Shown piece by piece: positions 1 through 8,433 of a stretch of 12,132 bases of DNA. The DNA is from JANQIV01 sp050117315 (GTDB taxonomy: Bacteria > Bacteroidota > Ignavibacteria > Ignavibacteriales > Melioribacteraceae): contig JASFMY010000165.1 of NCBI GenBank assembly GCA_050117315.1, positions 1 to 12,132 on the forward strand, given 5' to 3'. The notes under the pieces are model-generated. The model had not been told where the DNA came from. It made no database searches and saw nothing but the letters and a program-made list of their open reading frames with translations. The stretch's first letter is position 1. Each line of letters opens with the position of its first letter. Made by a program: the position numbers and the translations under genes.

Positions 1-97
1 AACATAGAATTGGGAAAATGAAAATATTTCAAATATTAGCACAGAGGTTTAGAAATCCATTAAAAAATCACTCTATAATATTTAAGAATGTTGCTGG

Positions 98-127
98 TTT
101 GCACAACTTAATGTTTACTTAAATTTG
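98..127 (+). promoter_or_regulatory. Possible Bacteroidota-type promoter (TTTG / TAnnTTTG) for the FecR-receptor unit
   Basis: TTTG at 98-101 is followed after 18 nt by TAAATTTG at 120-127. This matches the TTTG and TAnnTTTG boxes described for the primary sigma factor of Bacteroidota. The transcript would start about at the ATG of the FecR-like gene (134), giving a leaderless or nearly leaderless mRNA, which agrees with the absence of a Shine-Dalgarno sequence there. The match is short in AT-rich DNA and could be chance. The rest of 1-133 shows no recognisable gene; an open frame at 3-122 has no recognisable product. Confidence 0.35.
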
Positions 128-133
128 GACATT

Positions 134-619
134 ATGACCTATAAGACTGGCAAATTTATTATTGCTTTTAGGGGCTTATTTCGCAGGAAGTCTAATATAG
201 ATAGAAATTTTGCCGAAATAGAAAAAAGAATAAAGCATAAGAGAAGTCCCCAAAGTAGTCTTATAGCGTATATAGTTTCTAAAAATATTTATCATTGGGA
301 AATTTTTAACCGCACTAGAGAGATATATGACTGGACTATTCACTTTGCAGCGCTGATATTCTTTGCCGTTCTTTCTTACCAGGTTTTTCTAGTTGGTCAT
401 TCTCCGAAGATTGAAGAAATTGAAACAGCCCATGTCAACAAAGCCCATAATCATTTTAGCCGAAGAGGTGAAAAGGCAGATTTTAAGGAAGAATCATTAC
501 GTAAAAGAAGTTTAACCGGATCATTTGATGCGAAGTATTTGGATGAAATATTAACAGCGATATCAATTTCGTTGAATGTTGATTTCGAAAGAAAAGGAAA
601 TTCTATACAAATCTACTAA
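134..619 (+). CDS. FecR-family (anti-sigma-like) membrane protein lacking most of the FecR core
   Basis: This 161-residue protein resembles the inner-membrane FecR regulators that pass a signal from a TonB-dependent receptor to an ECF sigma factor. Residues 1-68 are a basic cytoplasmic part, with a segment around 51-64 like the region before the membrane helix in FecR proteins. Residues 69-87 form one hydrophobic membrane segment. Residues 107-116 (FSRRGEKADF) look like the start of the periplasmic FecR domain. Residues 127-161, starting LTGSFDAKYLDEIL, match the C-terminal DUF4974/STN-like domain. Family members usually have about 320-350 residues, so the central 130-170 residues appear to be missing in frame. 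The ATG at 134 is preferred over a TTG at 125, because the TTG overlaps the putative promoter box. The TonB-dependent receptor gene starts 19 nt downstream. Family membership is fairly secure; whether it still regulates anything is unknown. Confidence 0.7.
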   Translation: MTYKTGKFIIAFRGLFRRKSNIDRNFAEIEKRIKHKRSPQSSLIAYIVSKNIYHWEIFNRTREIYDWTIHFAALIFFAVLSYQVFLVGHSPKIEEIETAHVNKAHNHFSRRGEKADFKEESLRKRSLTGSFDAKYLDEILTAISISLNVDFERKGNSIQIY

Positions 620-638
620 AGTTCGGAAAAAGAAATTT

Positions 639-3377
639 ATGTACAAAAAAAGAATTCTTTATCACTTATTTTTATTATTTATACTTGCCTGTCCTATTTG
701 TGGGCAGGATACTATTGCCGGTGCAAATCAATTAAGCGGAGATTTAATAGACCGTGATGAAAGAACCGGCGGAATAAAAGGTAAAGTTACTTCGGAAACA
801 GGAGAAGCTCTTGTCTCGGCGAATATCTTGATAATCGATAATAATTTCGGGGCTGCAACAGATGAAAACGGCAACTACGTAATAAAAAATCTTAAACCGG
901 GTGCCTTTACACTAAGTGTAACGTATATTGGTTTTGAGTCCCAAACTCAAAAAATTGATGTTTATTCGGGCAGAACAACGGAAGTAAACATAGTACTAAA
1001 ATCCACCAGTTTTAACATCGGCGGTATTGAGGTTGTTGGTACGAGTGAATTTATTCCACTTGACCCGGAAACGAAAACGGAAATAACCTCCGGTGAAATT
1101 GAACACATGCAAGCTGCAAGCTTAGGGGATGTCCTGCAATTAATGCCCGGTGTAGCAACAGTAAACCCAACATTAAACGATGCATCGAAAGCTAAAATAA
1201 GAGGCGGCGATGCTTTAGGTACACAAATTATTATCGATGGTGTTCCTATATCAAACACTGCTAATATGCACTCGAAAGAAGATGACTTTGGTAATGCTAC
1301 AGGGGGCTCCGGAGTTGATTTAAGATCAATTCCGGCGGAAAATATCGAAAGTGTTGAAATTATCAGGGGAATACCTTCAGTTAGGTATGGGGACCTTGTT
1401 GATGGTGCGGTTATTGTTAAATCAAAAGCAACTCCGTCCCCGTTGAGATTGAAAATGAAATACAATCCCAGTGTTTATGAAGCAAATTTAAGCGGAGGAT
1501 TTAGGCTTTCCGACAGGTGGATTATAAACGGGAATTTTAATATGGCTTCTTCCGATAGGGAAGTCAAAGTTGATGGTGATGGCTATACCCGTTTAGTAGG
1601 ACAAGTAAATGCATATTACGATGCAGAGGATATTGAGTTTAATAACTCGTTTTATGTTACCAGAACTTTTGATGAAATGGAAGAGCAGCCGGATTATGCT
1701 TCGAGGGAAGCATGGTATAACAGGGACTTAACATTAAAATACATAAGTGATTTCAAATATATATTTAATTCGCTCTCAGAATTAAATGCAAAAGCGTCAA
1801 TAAATTTTACGAAACGAAATTCATTTAGGCAGGAAATTATTTCCCGCGATAATATGGTGGTTTCCGATAGGATAGAAGAAGGTGCTCAGGAGGGAGTATT
1901 TGTTTTCGGTTCATATTTAGGTAAGGAATGGTTAAAAGGCGCCGAATGGAATTTGTATGCCGATGTCAATTATGAAACAGGATTTTTTACCGGGGAATTC
2001 CTGCACAAATTCTTGATGGGTATAAATTGGAAAGACGATTTTAATACGGGTGACGGCTATATCTTCGATCCTCTTTATCCAATATTTGATGGTTATAACA
2101 CACCGAGATTAAGAAGTTTTGATGACTTACCTTCATTTAATACATTGTCGTTTTATTTTGAAGACAAGATTGCCGGGCGTTTATTTAAACCTTTCACTTT
2201 ACAAATAGGTTTTCGCTATGAATCATATAGACCGGACGGAATAAACCTGGAAGGTTTATTTGGAGATGGTGATTTTATTGAATCGTTAAACGGAACTTAT
2301 TTTAACCCGAGAGTTAATTTTTCATATAACCTTTTTAAAGATACCCAAATACGTTTAGGATATGGAGTAACTTCAAAAGCGCCGCCGATGTATACTATTT
2401 TTAGTCAAGATAGATACGTAGATGTTGTGGATACTAATTTGGTTGTTGATCCTACGGATGAATCGGCAAACTTTGCCATAGTATCAACGTATATTTATCA
2501 GAACCAGGATGAATATCTAAAAGGAATTAAGCAATACAAATACGAAGCCGGTATTGATCAAAAAATTGGGCCGGTCGGGTGTTCCTTAACCGGGTTTATA
2601 AACAAAACAAAAGGACTATACCGTACGGAGATTATCCCCGGTATTCAGTATAAAAAATCATACCCTGAGTGGCCAAACGCAGAGGTATATACTACAACCG
2701 ATACAATTTTTTATTCGGATTACAGAACAACCAATAATTCGGAATTAACTTCCAAAGGCTTGGAATTCAGTTTCAAAACTGAAAAGATTCCGGTTATAAA
2801 TACAATCTTTAAATTAGACGCTTCTTATTCACGTATAAATCAAGAATACAAGAGGGCTAATTACAGATTAGAAGCTGAAAGGACGGTAAATGAATTAGGC
2901 GGTAGATTACAACCAATTTATAACGTCCGTTTATCGGTTACAGAAAATTTATTACTGAACTATAGATTCGATATACAGGCCAAATCTCTTGGGATGTGGA
3001 TAACAATTCATGTTCAGCACAATGCATTGGATAACGAATGGTATACAAAATATGATTCGGTTGCAATAGGGTATTATACAGTAGAAGGTGAGCTTATAAA
3101 AATACCCGAAGAAGAAAGAGGTAATGAAAAATATAGTATACTGACTGAGTCGGTGGCTTCTTATAAATTAAGAGATGACAAGATACCTGCAAGCTGGTTG
3201 GTAAATCTAAAGGTTAGTAAATCCCTTTGGGAAGGGGCAGCTATCTCATTCTTTGTAAATAACTTTTTAGATAACAATCCTCTGTATCGTGAACAAAGAA
3301 GTGCCGATTCTTCCCCTAATTACGGTAGAAGTAACCCTGCTATCTTTTACGGTATGGAATTTCAAACAAGTCTTTAA
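639..3377 (+). CDS. TonB-dependent outer-membrane receptor with N-terminal carboxypeptidase-regulatory-like domain
   Basis: This 912-residue protein is a TonB-dependent transporter, expected to import a scarce ligand through the outer membrane using energy from TonB-ExbBD. Residues 1-23 are a signal peptide ending near CGQ. Residues 44-122 are a CarboxypepD_reg-like beta sandwich (GKV, TDENGNYVIKNLKPG). Residues 127-262 form the plug, including LGDVLQLMPGV, a KIRGGD..GTQIIIDGVPI stretch and ESVEIIRGIPSVRYGD. The rest is the 22-strand type barrel, with many alternating aromatic strands, ending GMEFQTSL. The frame is open further upstream to 576, but the ATG at 639 is chosen because it gives a clean signal peptide and follows the FecR-like stop by 19 nt. 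No STN signalling domain is visible at the N-terminus, so it does not look like a classical transducer. It lacks the extended length of many SusC proteins, and no SusD-like gene follows. The substrate cannot be read from the sequence. Confidence 0.92.
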   Translation: MYKKRILYHLFLLFILACPICGQDTIAGANQLSGDLIDRDERTGGIKGKVTSETGEALVSANILIIDNNFGAATDENGNYVIKNLKPGAFTLSVTYIGFESQTQKIDVYSGRTTEVNIVLKSTSFNIGGIEVVGTSEFIPLDPETKTEITSGEIEHMQAASLGDVLQLMPGVATVNPTLNDASKAKIRGGDALGTQIIIDGVPISNTANMHSKEDDFGNATGGSGVDLRSIPAENIESVEIIRGIPSVRYGDLVDGAVIVKSKATPSPLRLKMKYNPSVYEANLSGGFRLSDRWIINGNFNMASSDREVKVDGDGYTRLVGQVNAYYDAEDIEFNNSFYVTRTFDEMEEQPDYASREAWYNRDLTLKYISDFKYIFNSLSELNAKASINFTKRNSFRQEIISRDNMVVSDRIEEGAQEGVFVFGSYLGKEWLKGAEWNLYADVNYETGFFTGEFLHKFLMGINWKDDFNTGDGYIFDPLYPIFDGYNTPRLRSFDDLPSFNTLSFYFEDKIAGRLFKPFTLQIGFRYESYRPDGINLEGLFGDGDFIESLNGTYFNPRVNFSYNLFKDTQIRLGYGVTSKAPPMYTIFSQDRYVDVVDTNLVVDPTDESANFAIVSTYIYQNQDEYLKGIKQYKYEAGIDQKIGPVGCSLTGFINKTKGLYRTEIIPGIQYKKSYPEWPNAEVYTTTDTIFYSDYRTTNNSELTSKGLEFSFKTEKIPVINTIFKLDASYSRINQEYKRANYRLEAERTVNELGGRLQPIYNVRLSVTENLLLNYRFDIQAKSLGMWITIHVQHNALDNEWYTKYDSVAIGYYTVEGELIKIPEEERGNEKYSILTESVASYKLRDDKIPASWLVNLKVSKSLWEGAAISFFVNNFLDNNPLYREQRSADSSPNYGRSNPAIFYGMEFQTSL

Positions 3378-3394
3378 CTTTAAAGGTTTATAAG

Positions 3395-4585
3395 ATGAAA
3401 AGAACTTTTTATATAACATATGCGCTTTTAGTATTTGTCTTCTTCTCATGTGAAAAAGTGGTTGATATTGAAGAGAAACCTGAAGTTGAGGAAGGTAGTG
3501 TGAATTTTGTTTTACAGATAGTTGACAGTACCGGTACTCTAAACGCAGTTTACGGAAGAGATTATGTTGACGACGCTTCGGTTTTTATTGAATCTAATTT
3601 GCAAAATGATCAATATACTTTTCAATCCGACAGCAAAGGCATTGTAAATGTCGGCAAAGTAGTTTCCGGTGAGTATTTAATAGTAGTTAAAAGAGACGTG
3701 ACGCCTGAGGAGATGGAGAAGGCTACCGGTGAAAAATTATTCCAGAAAAAATTGGTCAATTCTGGAACCGGTACGATAGAATTACGCGCTGATATGAGCG
3801 ATACCGTAAAGGTAATGCTGAATAAAATAAGTACCGAATCTACTCTTGTTATTAGCGAAATATATGCATGCGGACCGCCTGAGGCCGGTTTGTATTTTCA
3901 TGATAAATATGTAGAGATTTATAATCAATCGGATAAGGTTATATATCTAGACGGAATGCTTATTGCACTCGCATATTACGCCGCTTATACCGGGGAAAAT
4001 TATGCAAATGACCCCGATTACATACACTCTGAAAATATTTGGAAATTTCCGGGTAAAGGTACGGACTATCCTATTGAACCGGGACAATTTGTTGTTTGTG
4101 CTGAAGATGGGATGGACCACAGGATTAATGCTCCTAACAGCGTAGATCTTTCCAATGTGGGTTTTGAGTTTTATAAAAGCGATGCGCCCGATGTTGATTA
4201 TAAGGACGTTCCTAATATGCAAAGGGTGTATCAAAATTATGGTTACGATTGGCTAATTGGCGGTGAAACAGATGCAATAGTTATTGCGGATTTTGATCCC
4301 GACTCGTTAATCTGGAATGGCGCTCACTACATAATACCTACCAGTGCCGTTCTAGACGGGGTAGAATATTTATATGATCCTACCGATTTAAGTGACAAAA
4401 GTCTGTGTTCGGGAATAGATGCCGGTGCAACAGGCGGTATTCTATTTTATACGGGCAAATCTATGGAGCGCAAATTGGTAACCGATGAAAAAGAAGAAGT
4501 AAAATTGAAAGATGATAATAATTCGTCGTTAGATTTTAATATTAATTCACAACCCACTCCTCAATATCATAATGAACTTAATTAA
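3395..4585 (+). CDS. DUF4876-like lipoprotein with lamin-tail-like domain
   Basis: This 396-residue predicted lipoprotein has a hydrophobic signal segment ending FFSC, with Cys19 as the lipidation site. Residues about 35-140 look like a beta-sandwich of the carboxypeptidase-regulatory type (DASVFIES, SDSKGIVNVGKVVSGEYLIVV). From about residue 150 it carries LVISEIYACG, then YVEIYNQSDKVIYLDG, WKFPGKGTDYPIEPGQFVVCAEDG and a final PTPQYHN. That order is typical of DUF4876 proteins, which resemble the lamin-tail fold. It sits 17 nt after the receptor gene and overlaps the next gene by 14 nt, so the three are almost certainly co-transcribed. Known DUF4876 proteins are Bacteroidota lipoproteins often found beside TonB-dependent receptors. 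Acting as a surface-exposed ligand-binding partner of the receptor is inference. The family assignment rests on motif memory, not a search. Confidence 0.75.
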   Translation: MKRTFYITYALLVFVFFSCEKVVDIEEKPEVEEGSVNFVLQIVDSTGTLNAVYGRDYVDDASVFIESNLQNDQYTFQSDSKGIVNVGKVVSGEYLIVVKRDVTPEEMEKATGEKLFQKKLVNSGTGTIELRADMSDTVKVMLNKISTESTLVISEIYACGPPEAGLYFHDKYVEIYNQSDKVIYLDGMLIALAYYAAYTGENYANDPDYIHSENIWKFPGKGTDYPIEPGQFVVCAEDGMDHRINAPNSVDLSNVGFEFYKSDAPDVDYKDVPNMQRVYQNYGYDWLIGGETDAIVIADFDPDSLIWNGAHYIIPTSAVLDGVEYLYDPTDLSDKSLCSGIDAGATGGILFYTGKSMERKLVTDEKEEVKLKDDNNSSLDFNINSQPTPQYHNELN

Positions 4586-6104
4586 AAAAATATCGAAATC
4601 AATATTAATTACTGTGACTTTAATTTATTGCAATATTAATGCACAGTCGTCTTTATTTAAAAATGAAGACTTTTTTAATACAATTTTCTCTCAAAAGTAC
4701 AAGATTAGCTCTTATTACATTGGGGGTAATCCGGCGTATTTAGATGAGGAAGTTTCAGATGAAAGACTTCTTGTCGAAGCTTCTTTTGATAATAGGCATG
4801 GTGATTTTAAATCTTTTGTAATGCCTGGAGATGAATCGGAAATGCAGCTTAGCTTTTCCGGTAAAAAAAGGATATCAGAAAAAGAAATATTCAAAGGCAG
4901 CGCAGGTTTTAACAGAGAAATTAGAAATAATTGGGACTGGATTGTAAATAAAAATTACGAAAGAACAAATACATTTCTTTATGGTGACAGCACATCCGGA
5001 ACAAGCCGTTACCATTCGATTTATCTAAACGCGCAATACAGCGCCGAGGTTGTGAACTCTTTTAATCTCGGGGCCTCTTTAGATTACGCCGTTGATGAAG
5101 GATTAAAGAAAATTTCGCCAAAACCGGAATCCAAGCATAGGGATATTTATGTTAATGCAGGTTTAGGGTATGAAATAGACGATAATAATTCTTTGGGATT
5201 CTCTGTCAAGTACCATGATTTTACCGAAAAAATTTATTACTCTGAGGATGCAGGTGCTGTTTATGATGAAACTCTAATATTTAAATTTACCGGCTACGAT
5301 TATCCTTCTATGTATTATAAAAAAGAGGAAGATAGACGAACTTATACAAATGCCTATTATGCAGCTTTGACCTTTCAGCATAAATCGGATTTGTTGAGTG
5401 CTGCGGCATCCTTTTCTGTGGGCTTTGATAAGCAGGCCATTAATGACGGTGGAACCGACCCGATATCCAAGGGATTTTCGAAAAATAATTATTTGATTGG
5501 CGAAGCGGTAATATTGTACAAGTTAACCGGTTCTTTATATACATCATTAAAATATCAATACAGTTATACGGACTATTGGGCCAGGCATCCTGATTACAAT
5601 ATTTTAATGATGGAAGAAAAAACACCTTCCCATTTTATTAATCTAGGGCTAGAATACGCACTTAATGAATTTCTATCGTTAGGATTCGAAGGAGGAATAA
5701 GATTACACGACTATGATATGGATGATTATTACAGTCATATTACTGCCGGTTATAATGGGAAAGAATATCTTACAAAGATTGGAGTCAATTATCTGTGGAG
5801 CGAGTTTTTTTCGACAACATTAGGAATTGCAATTAATAAAAATGAGCTTTCTGAGAGAATATTAAGTTACGAAAATGCCGGTGAATTCTTTGAAGAGTTC
5901 CGTAAATATGATCTTTTATATAAACTCACGCCTTATACATCTTACGCGGGTTACTTAAAAACATCTTTTAACATCAAAAGTATAGGAGAAATTTGCTTTA
6001 ATATGATTTATTCACAAACAAATCCCGAAGATGAAGCCGCTTTTCAGAACTTTAACCAGAAAAATATTAATGCTTGGTTGCAGTTCCGAAAACAAGTTTA
6101 CTAA
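4572..6104 (+). CDS. Outer-membrane beta-barrel protein (DUF6850-like)
   Basis: This 510-residue protein has a signal peptide (residues 1-24, ending NINAQ) followed almost wholly by amphipathic beta-strand pattern with many Tyr, Phe and Asn, including YVNAGLGYEID, LGFSVKYHDF and LSLGFEGGIRL. This indicates a transmembrane beta barrel. Near the mature N-terminus it has IGGNPAYLDEE, and around residue 180 SPKPESKHRDIYVNAG. These resemble the GNPA and DPRP-type motifs of DUF6850 proteins, which I recall occurring after DUF4876 genes in Bacteroides. Its start overlaps the lipoprotein gene by 14 nt, and no Shine-Dalgarno sequence is visible, which suggests translational coupling. The position after a receptor and lipoprotein suggests an accessory channel or adaptor for the same substrate. 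The barrel call is strong; the family name is moderate. A FadL-like or generic PorV-like barrel is the alternative. Confidence 0.7.
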   Translation: MNLIKKISKSILITVTLIYCNINAQSSLFKNEDFFNTIFSQKYKISSYYIGGNPAYLDEEVSDERLLVEASFDNRHGDFKSFVMPGDESEMQLSFSGKKRISEKEIFKGSAGFNREIRNNWDWIVNKNYERTNTFLYGDSTSGTSRYHSIYLNAQYSAEVVNSFNLGASLDYAVDEGLKKISPKPESKHRDIYVNAGLGYEIDDNNSLGFSVKYHDFTEKIYYSEDAGAVYDETLIFKFTGYDYPSMYYKKEEDRRTYTNAYYAALTFQHKSDLLSAAASFSVGFDKQAINDGGTDPISKGFSKNNYLIGEAVILYKLTGSLYTSLKYQYSYTDYWARHPDYNILMMEEKTPSHFINLGLEYALNEFLSLGFEGGIRLHDYDMDDYYSHITAGYNGKEYLTKIGVNYLWSEFFSTTLGIAINKNELSERILSYENAGEFFEEFRKYDLLYKLTPYTSYAGYLKTSFNIKSIGEICFNMIYSQTNPEDEAAFQNFNQKNINAWLQFRKQVY

Positions 6105-6125
6105 CTAACTTATAATATAATATAT

Positions 6126-6130
6126 GGAGG
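6126..6130 (+). promoter_or_regulatory. Strong Shine-Dalgarno GGAGG
   Basis: GGAGG lies 4 nt before the ATG at 6135 and fixes that start. It is the only perfect GGAGG directly before a gene in this window; the receptor, lipoprotein and barrel genes have none. This suggests high translation of the propeller protein. The preceding AT-rich stretch (TATAAT at 6111-6116) might be a -10 box, but no -35 at good spacing is visible. Confidence 0.6.
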
Positions 6131-6134
6131 TATA

Positions 6135-8369
6135 ATGAAAAAAGCGATATTCGTTTTTTTGAGTGTATTGATTGGTGCTGTATACCTACAAGCACAAACT
6201 TGGAGTGAAGTTTTGGCACCCGATATTAAAGATGATCTTAACGATATAGTTTTAATATCGGATACGGAACTTTGGGCTGTTGGTAATGGCGGTGTTGTTT
6301 TGCACACGACCGACGGTTTTGAATCTTTTGTAGAAGTTGATTTGGGAACAGGTGAAGACCTTGTACAGGCTTTCTTTCTAGATCAAAACAATGGTTGGGT
6401 AGGTTCTGAAGACGGAACCGTATTCTATACTACAGATGGCGGGACTACCTGGAGCGAAAACTCTTTGTTAGATTTAGTTCCTTCGGATTTTTCACTTTAC
6501 TATTTCAATGCAATTGAATTTGTAAATCAACAAAAAGGTTTTGTACTAGCAGGCAAATATGGTTTTACATATTTATTCGGAACTACGGATGGCGGCGCAA
6601 CATGGGCATTAAAAGATTCCATATCTGCAAGTTGGAGCAACATTTCTTTCTATAATGAAAACATCGGAATTATTGGTGGCGGTGATAAAGGTACGCAAAG
6701 ATATACTACCGATGGCGGCGAAACTTGGGCTTTAGGTGATTCTGTTGTTAATTCTCCTTTCGGTGATTGTGAAATGCACTGGCTTAATGAAAATGAAGTT
6801 ATTTATATTGGGCAAGGCTTAGAATACTGGGGATTAACAGCAACGATTTTTAAATCATCTGATGGTGGTAAAACTTGGGACGATAAATCCGAACAAGCTG
6901 CCGGGATTTATGACCGGCCTACAGGCCTTTACTTTAAGGATGCGACAAATGGAATAGCTGTTGGGAGTAATGGTTTTAGCATGATGTTTATCTTCGAAAC
7001 ATCCGACGGAGGTGATACTTGGACTAGCTCGGTTGGAGATTATTCATTTGGACTTATTGAGGTAGTTGGAGACGGCGATTTATTGTTTGCTTTAGGTGAA
7101 GGCGGTCATATACTTAAATCAGAGAATTTTGGCGAAACATGGAGCCTCTTAAACTTTAACACTCCTTCATCTTTCGAATCAATGCAATTTGTGGGCAATA
7201 AGGGATTCCTTATTAATGAATACAGTGATTTTTATGTAACTACAAACGGCAGCGATTGGGAGCAAACAGCAAGCGTTGGTCTGTGGAATGCAGGTGATAT
7301 TTATTTTGTGAGTGAATCAGTTGGTTTTGCCGCAAAAGAAAATGCCGGAATACTTAAAACTACGGACGGCGGTAGTAATTGGTACTATGTTCTTGACCCG
7401 GTTGATTTTTCTTCAACCAACATGGTCGGTGGTCTTTGTTTTGCCGATGAGCAAACAGGATATGCATGGTTTACCTTGAATTCATATTCCGATTACAGAG
7501 TTTATAAAACGACAGATGCCGGTGAAAACTGGAGCCAGGTAGCACAAATGACAGGTGCTAGTTATCTATCCGGTGGGAGTATTGAATTTTTTGATGGCAG
7601 CAATGGTTTTATGGCCGGTACCAGTACTAAACCGGATACTGTTTACTTATCATGGCTAAAATACACAGAAGATGGAGGCACAACTTGGAATGACGCTGAT
7701 ATAAGTGCCGTACCCGATGCATACAAAAGTGAAAGTCTTTACGGTGTTGCTAAGGTTGATGAAAACACTGCCTTTGCTACAGGCGGTACAAGTCTCTTAA
7801 AAACTACTGATAAAGGTAAAACATGGACCTATGTTGATTATAATGCTACGCTGAATGACACTTCTTTCTATAAAGTTGACTTCAACGGGGATTACGGTAT
7901 TGTTGCAACAGATTATTGTGAAATACTTTATACCGACGATGGTGGTGATACTTGGACAGTGAACCAGGATTATTATGATCTTTACACGCCGAATTCCGTT
8001 GCTGTTACGGATGACGGCAAAGCATATATAGGAACCTACTACGGGTATGTTTTAGCTTTTTCTAGTTCTACACCTACTGGGATTGATGATAAAGAAACTC
8101 TGCAAAACGAATTTTCTTTATCACAAAATTATCCTAATCCGTTTAATCCAACAACAAATATTAAATTTTCAATTCCTGAAGCAGGAATGGTTAATGTAGC
8201 AGTATATAATTTAATTGGGCAAAAGGTACTTGATTTGGCAAATACTTTCTATCAAGCCGGTAGCCATCAACTTGAAATTGACGGGACAAAATTATCTAGC
8301 GGTGTTTACTTCTATCAATTAACTGCCGGTTCATACCAATTGACTAAAAAAATGATGTTAATTAAATAA
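6135..8369 (+). CDS. T9SS-exported Asp-box (YCF48/BNR-like) beta-propeller protein
   Basis: This 744-residue secreted protein has a signal peptide (1-20, ending LQAQ). From about residue 55 to 610 it holds roughly thirteen copies of an Asp-box, in forms such as TTDGGTTW, TTDGGATW, SSDGGKTW, TEDGGTTW and TDDGGDTW, spaced about 40-60 residues. Such repeats form BNR/YCF48-type beta-propellers, and thirteen could make two stacked propellers of six or seven blades. Residues about 649-744 are a T9SS type A C-terminal sorting domain: YPNPFNPTTNIKFSIP, YNLIGQKV, LSSGVYFYQL and a final KKMMLIK. The protein should therefore cross the outer membrane by T9SS and be anchored on the surface or released. 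It lies 30 nt after the barrel gene and ends at a hairpin terminator. Surface binding of a polymer, protein or ligand handled by the neighbouring receptor is inference. Nothing suggests an enzyme. Confidence 0.88.
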   Translation: MKKAIFVFLSVLIGAVYLQAQTWSEVLAPDIKDDLNDIVLISDTELWAVGNGGVVLHTTDGFESFVEVDLGTGEDLVQAFFLDQNNGWVGSEDGTVFYTTDGGTTWSENSLLDLVPSDFSLYYFNAIEFVNQQKGFVLAGKYGFTYLFGTTDGGATWALKDSISASWSNISFYNENIGIIGGGDKGTQRYTTDGGETWALGDSVVNSPFGDCEMHWLNENEVIYIGQGLEYWGLTATIFKSSDGGKTWDDKSEQAAGIYDRPTGLYFKDATNGIAVGSNGFSMMFIFETSDGGDTWTSSVGDYSFGLIEVVGDGDLLFALGEGGHILKSENFGETWSLLNFNTPSSFESMQFVGNKGFLINEYSDFYVTTNGSDWEQTASVGLWNAGDIYFVSESVGFAAKENAGILKTTDGGSNWYYVLDPVDFSSTNMVGGLCFADEQTGYAWFTLNSYSDYRVYKTTDAGENWSQVAQMTGASYLSGGSIEFFDGSNGFMAGTSTKPDTVYLSWLKYTEDGGTTWNDADISAVPDAYKSESLYGVAKVDENTAFATGGTSLLKTTDKGKTWTYVDYNATLNDTSFYKVDFNGDYGIVATDYCEILYTDDGGDTWTVNQDYYDLYTPNSVAVTDDGKAYIGTYYGYVLAFSSSTPTGIDDKETLQNEFSLSQNYPNPFNPTTNIKFSIPEAGMVNVAVYNLIGQKVLDLANTFYQAGSHQLEIDGTKLSSGVYFYQLTAGSYQLTKKMMLIK

Positions 8370-8376
8370 TAACTAA

Positions 8377-8405
8377 ATTGACCGGGATGTGGAATCCCGG
8401 TCAAT
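8377..8405 (+). terminator. Rho-independent-like terminator after the propeller gene
   Basis: A perfect 12-bp stem (ATTGACCGGGAT at 8377-8388 with ATCCCGGTCAAT at 8394-8405) and a 5-nt loop are followed by a T-rich stretch, ATTTTTAT. It begins 7 nt after the stop codon of the propeller gene. It should separate the receptor unit from the peptidase gene, at least in part. Confidence 0.8.
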
Positions 8406-8433
8406 ATTTTTATATCCCTAATTAAGGAATAAT

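Noticed and set aside
1..21. End of an ECF sigma gene upstream of the FecR-like gene
   Set aside because: Only six codons before a stop are visible, which is too little to identify anything.
576..638. Upstream extension of the receptor gene to an ATG at 576
   Set aside because: It would overlap the FecR-like gene and put 21 charged residues before a clean signal peptide; the ATG at 639 fits better.
962..1465. Minus-strand open frame of 167 codons
   Set aside because: It lies wholly inside the TonB-dependent receptor gene, and its translation shows no domain; it is a shadow of the real coding frame.
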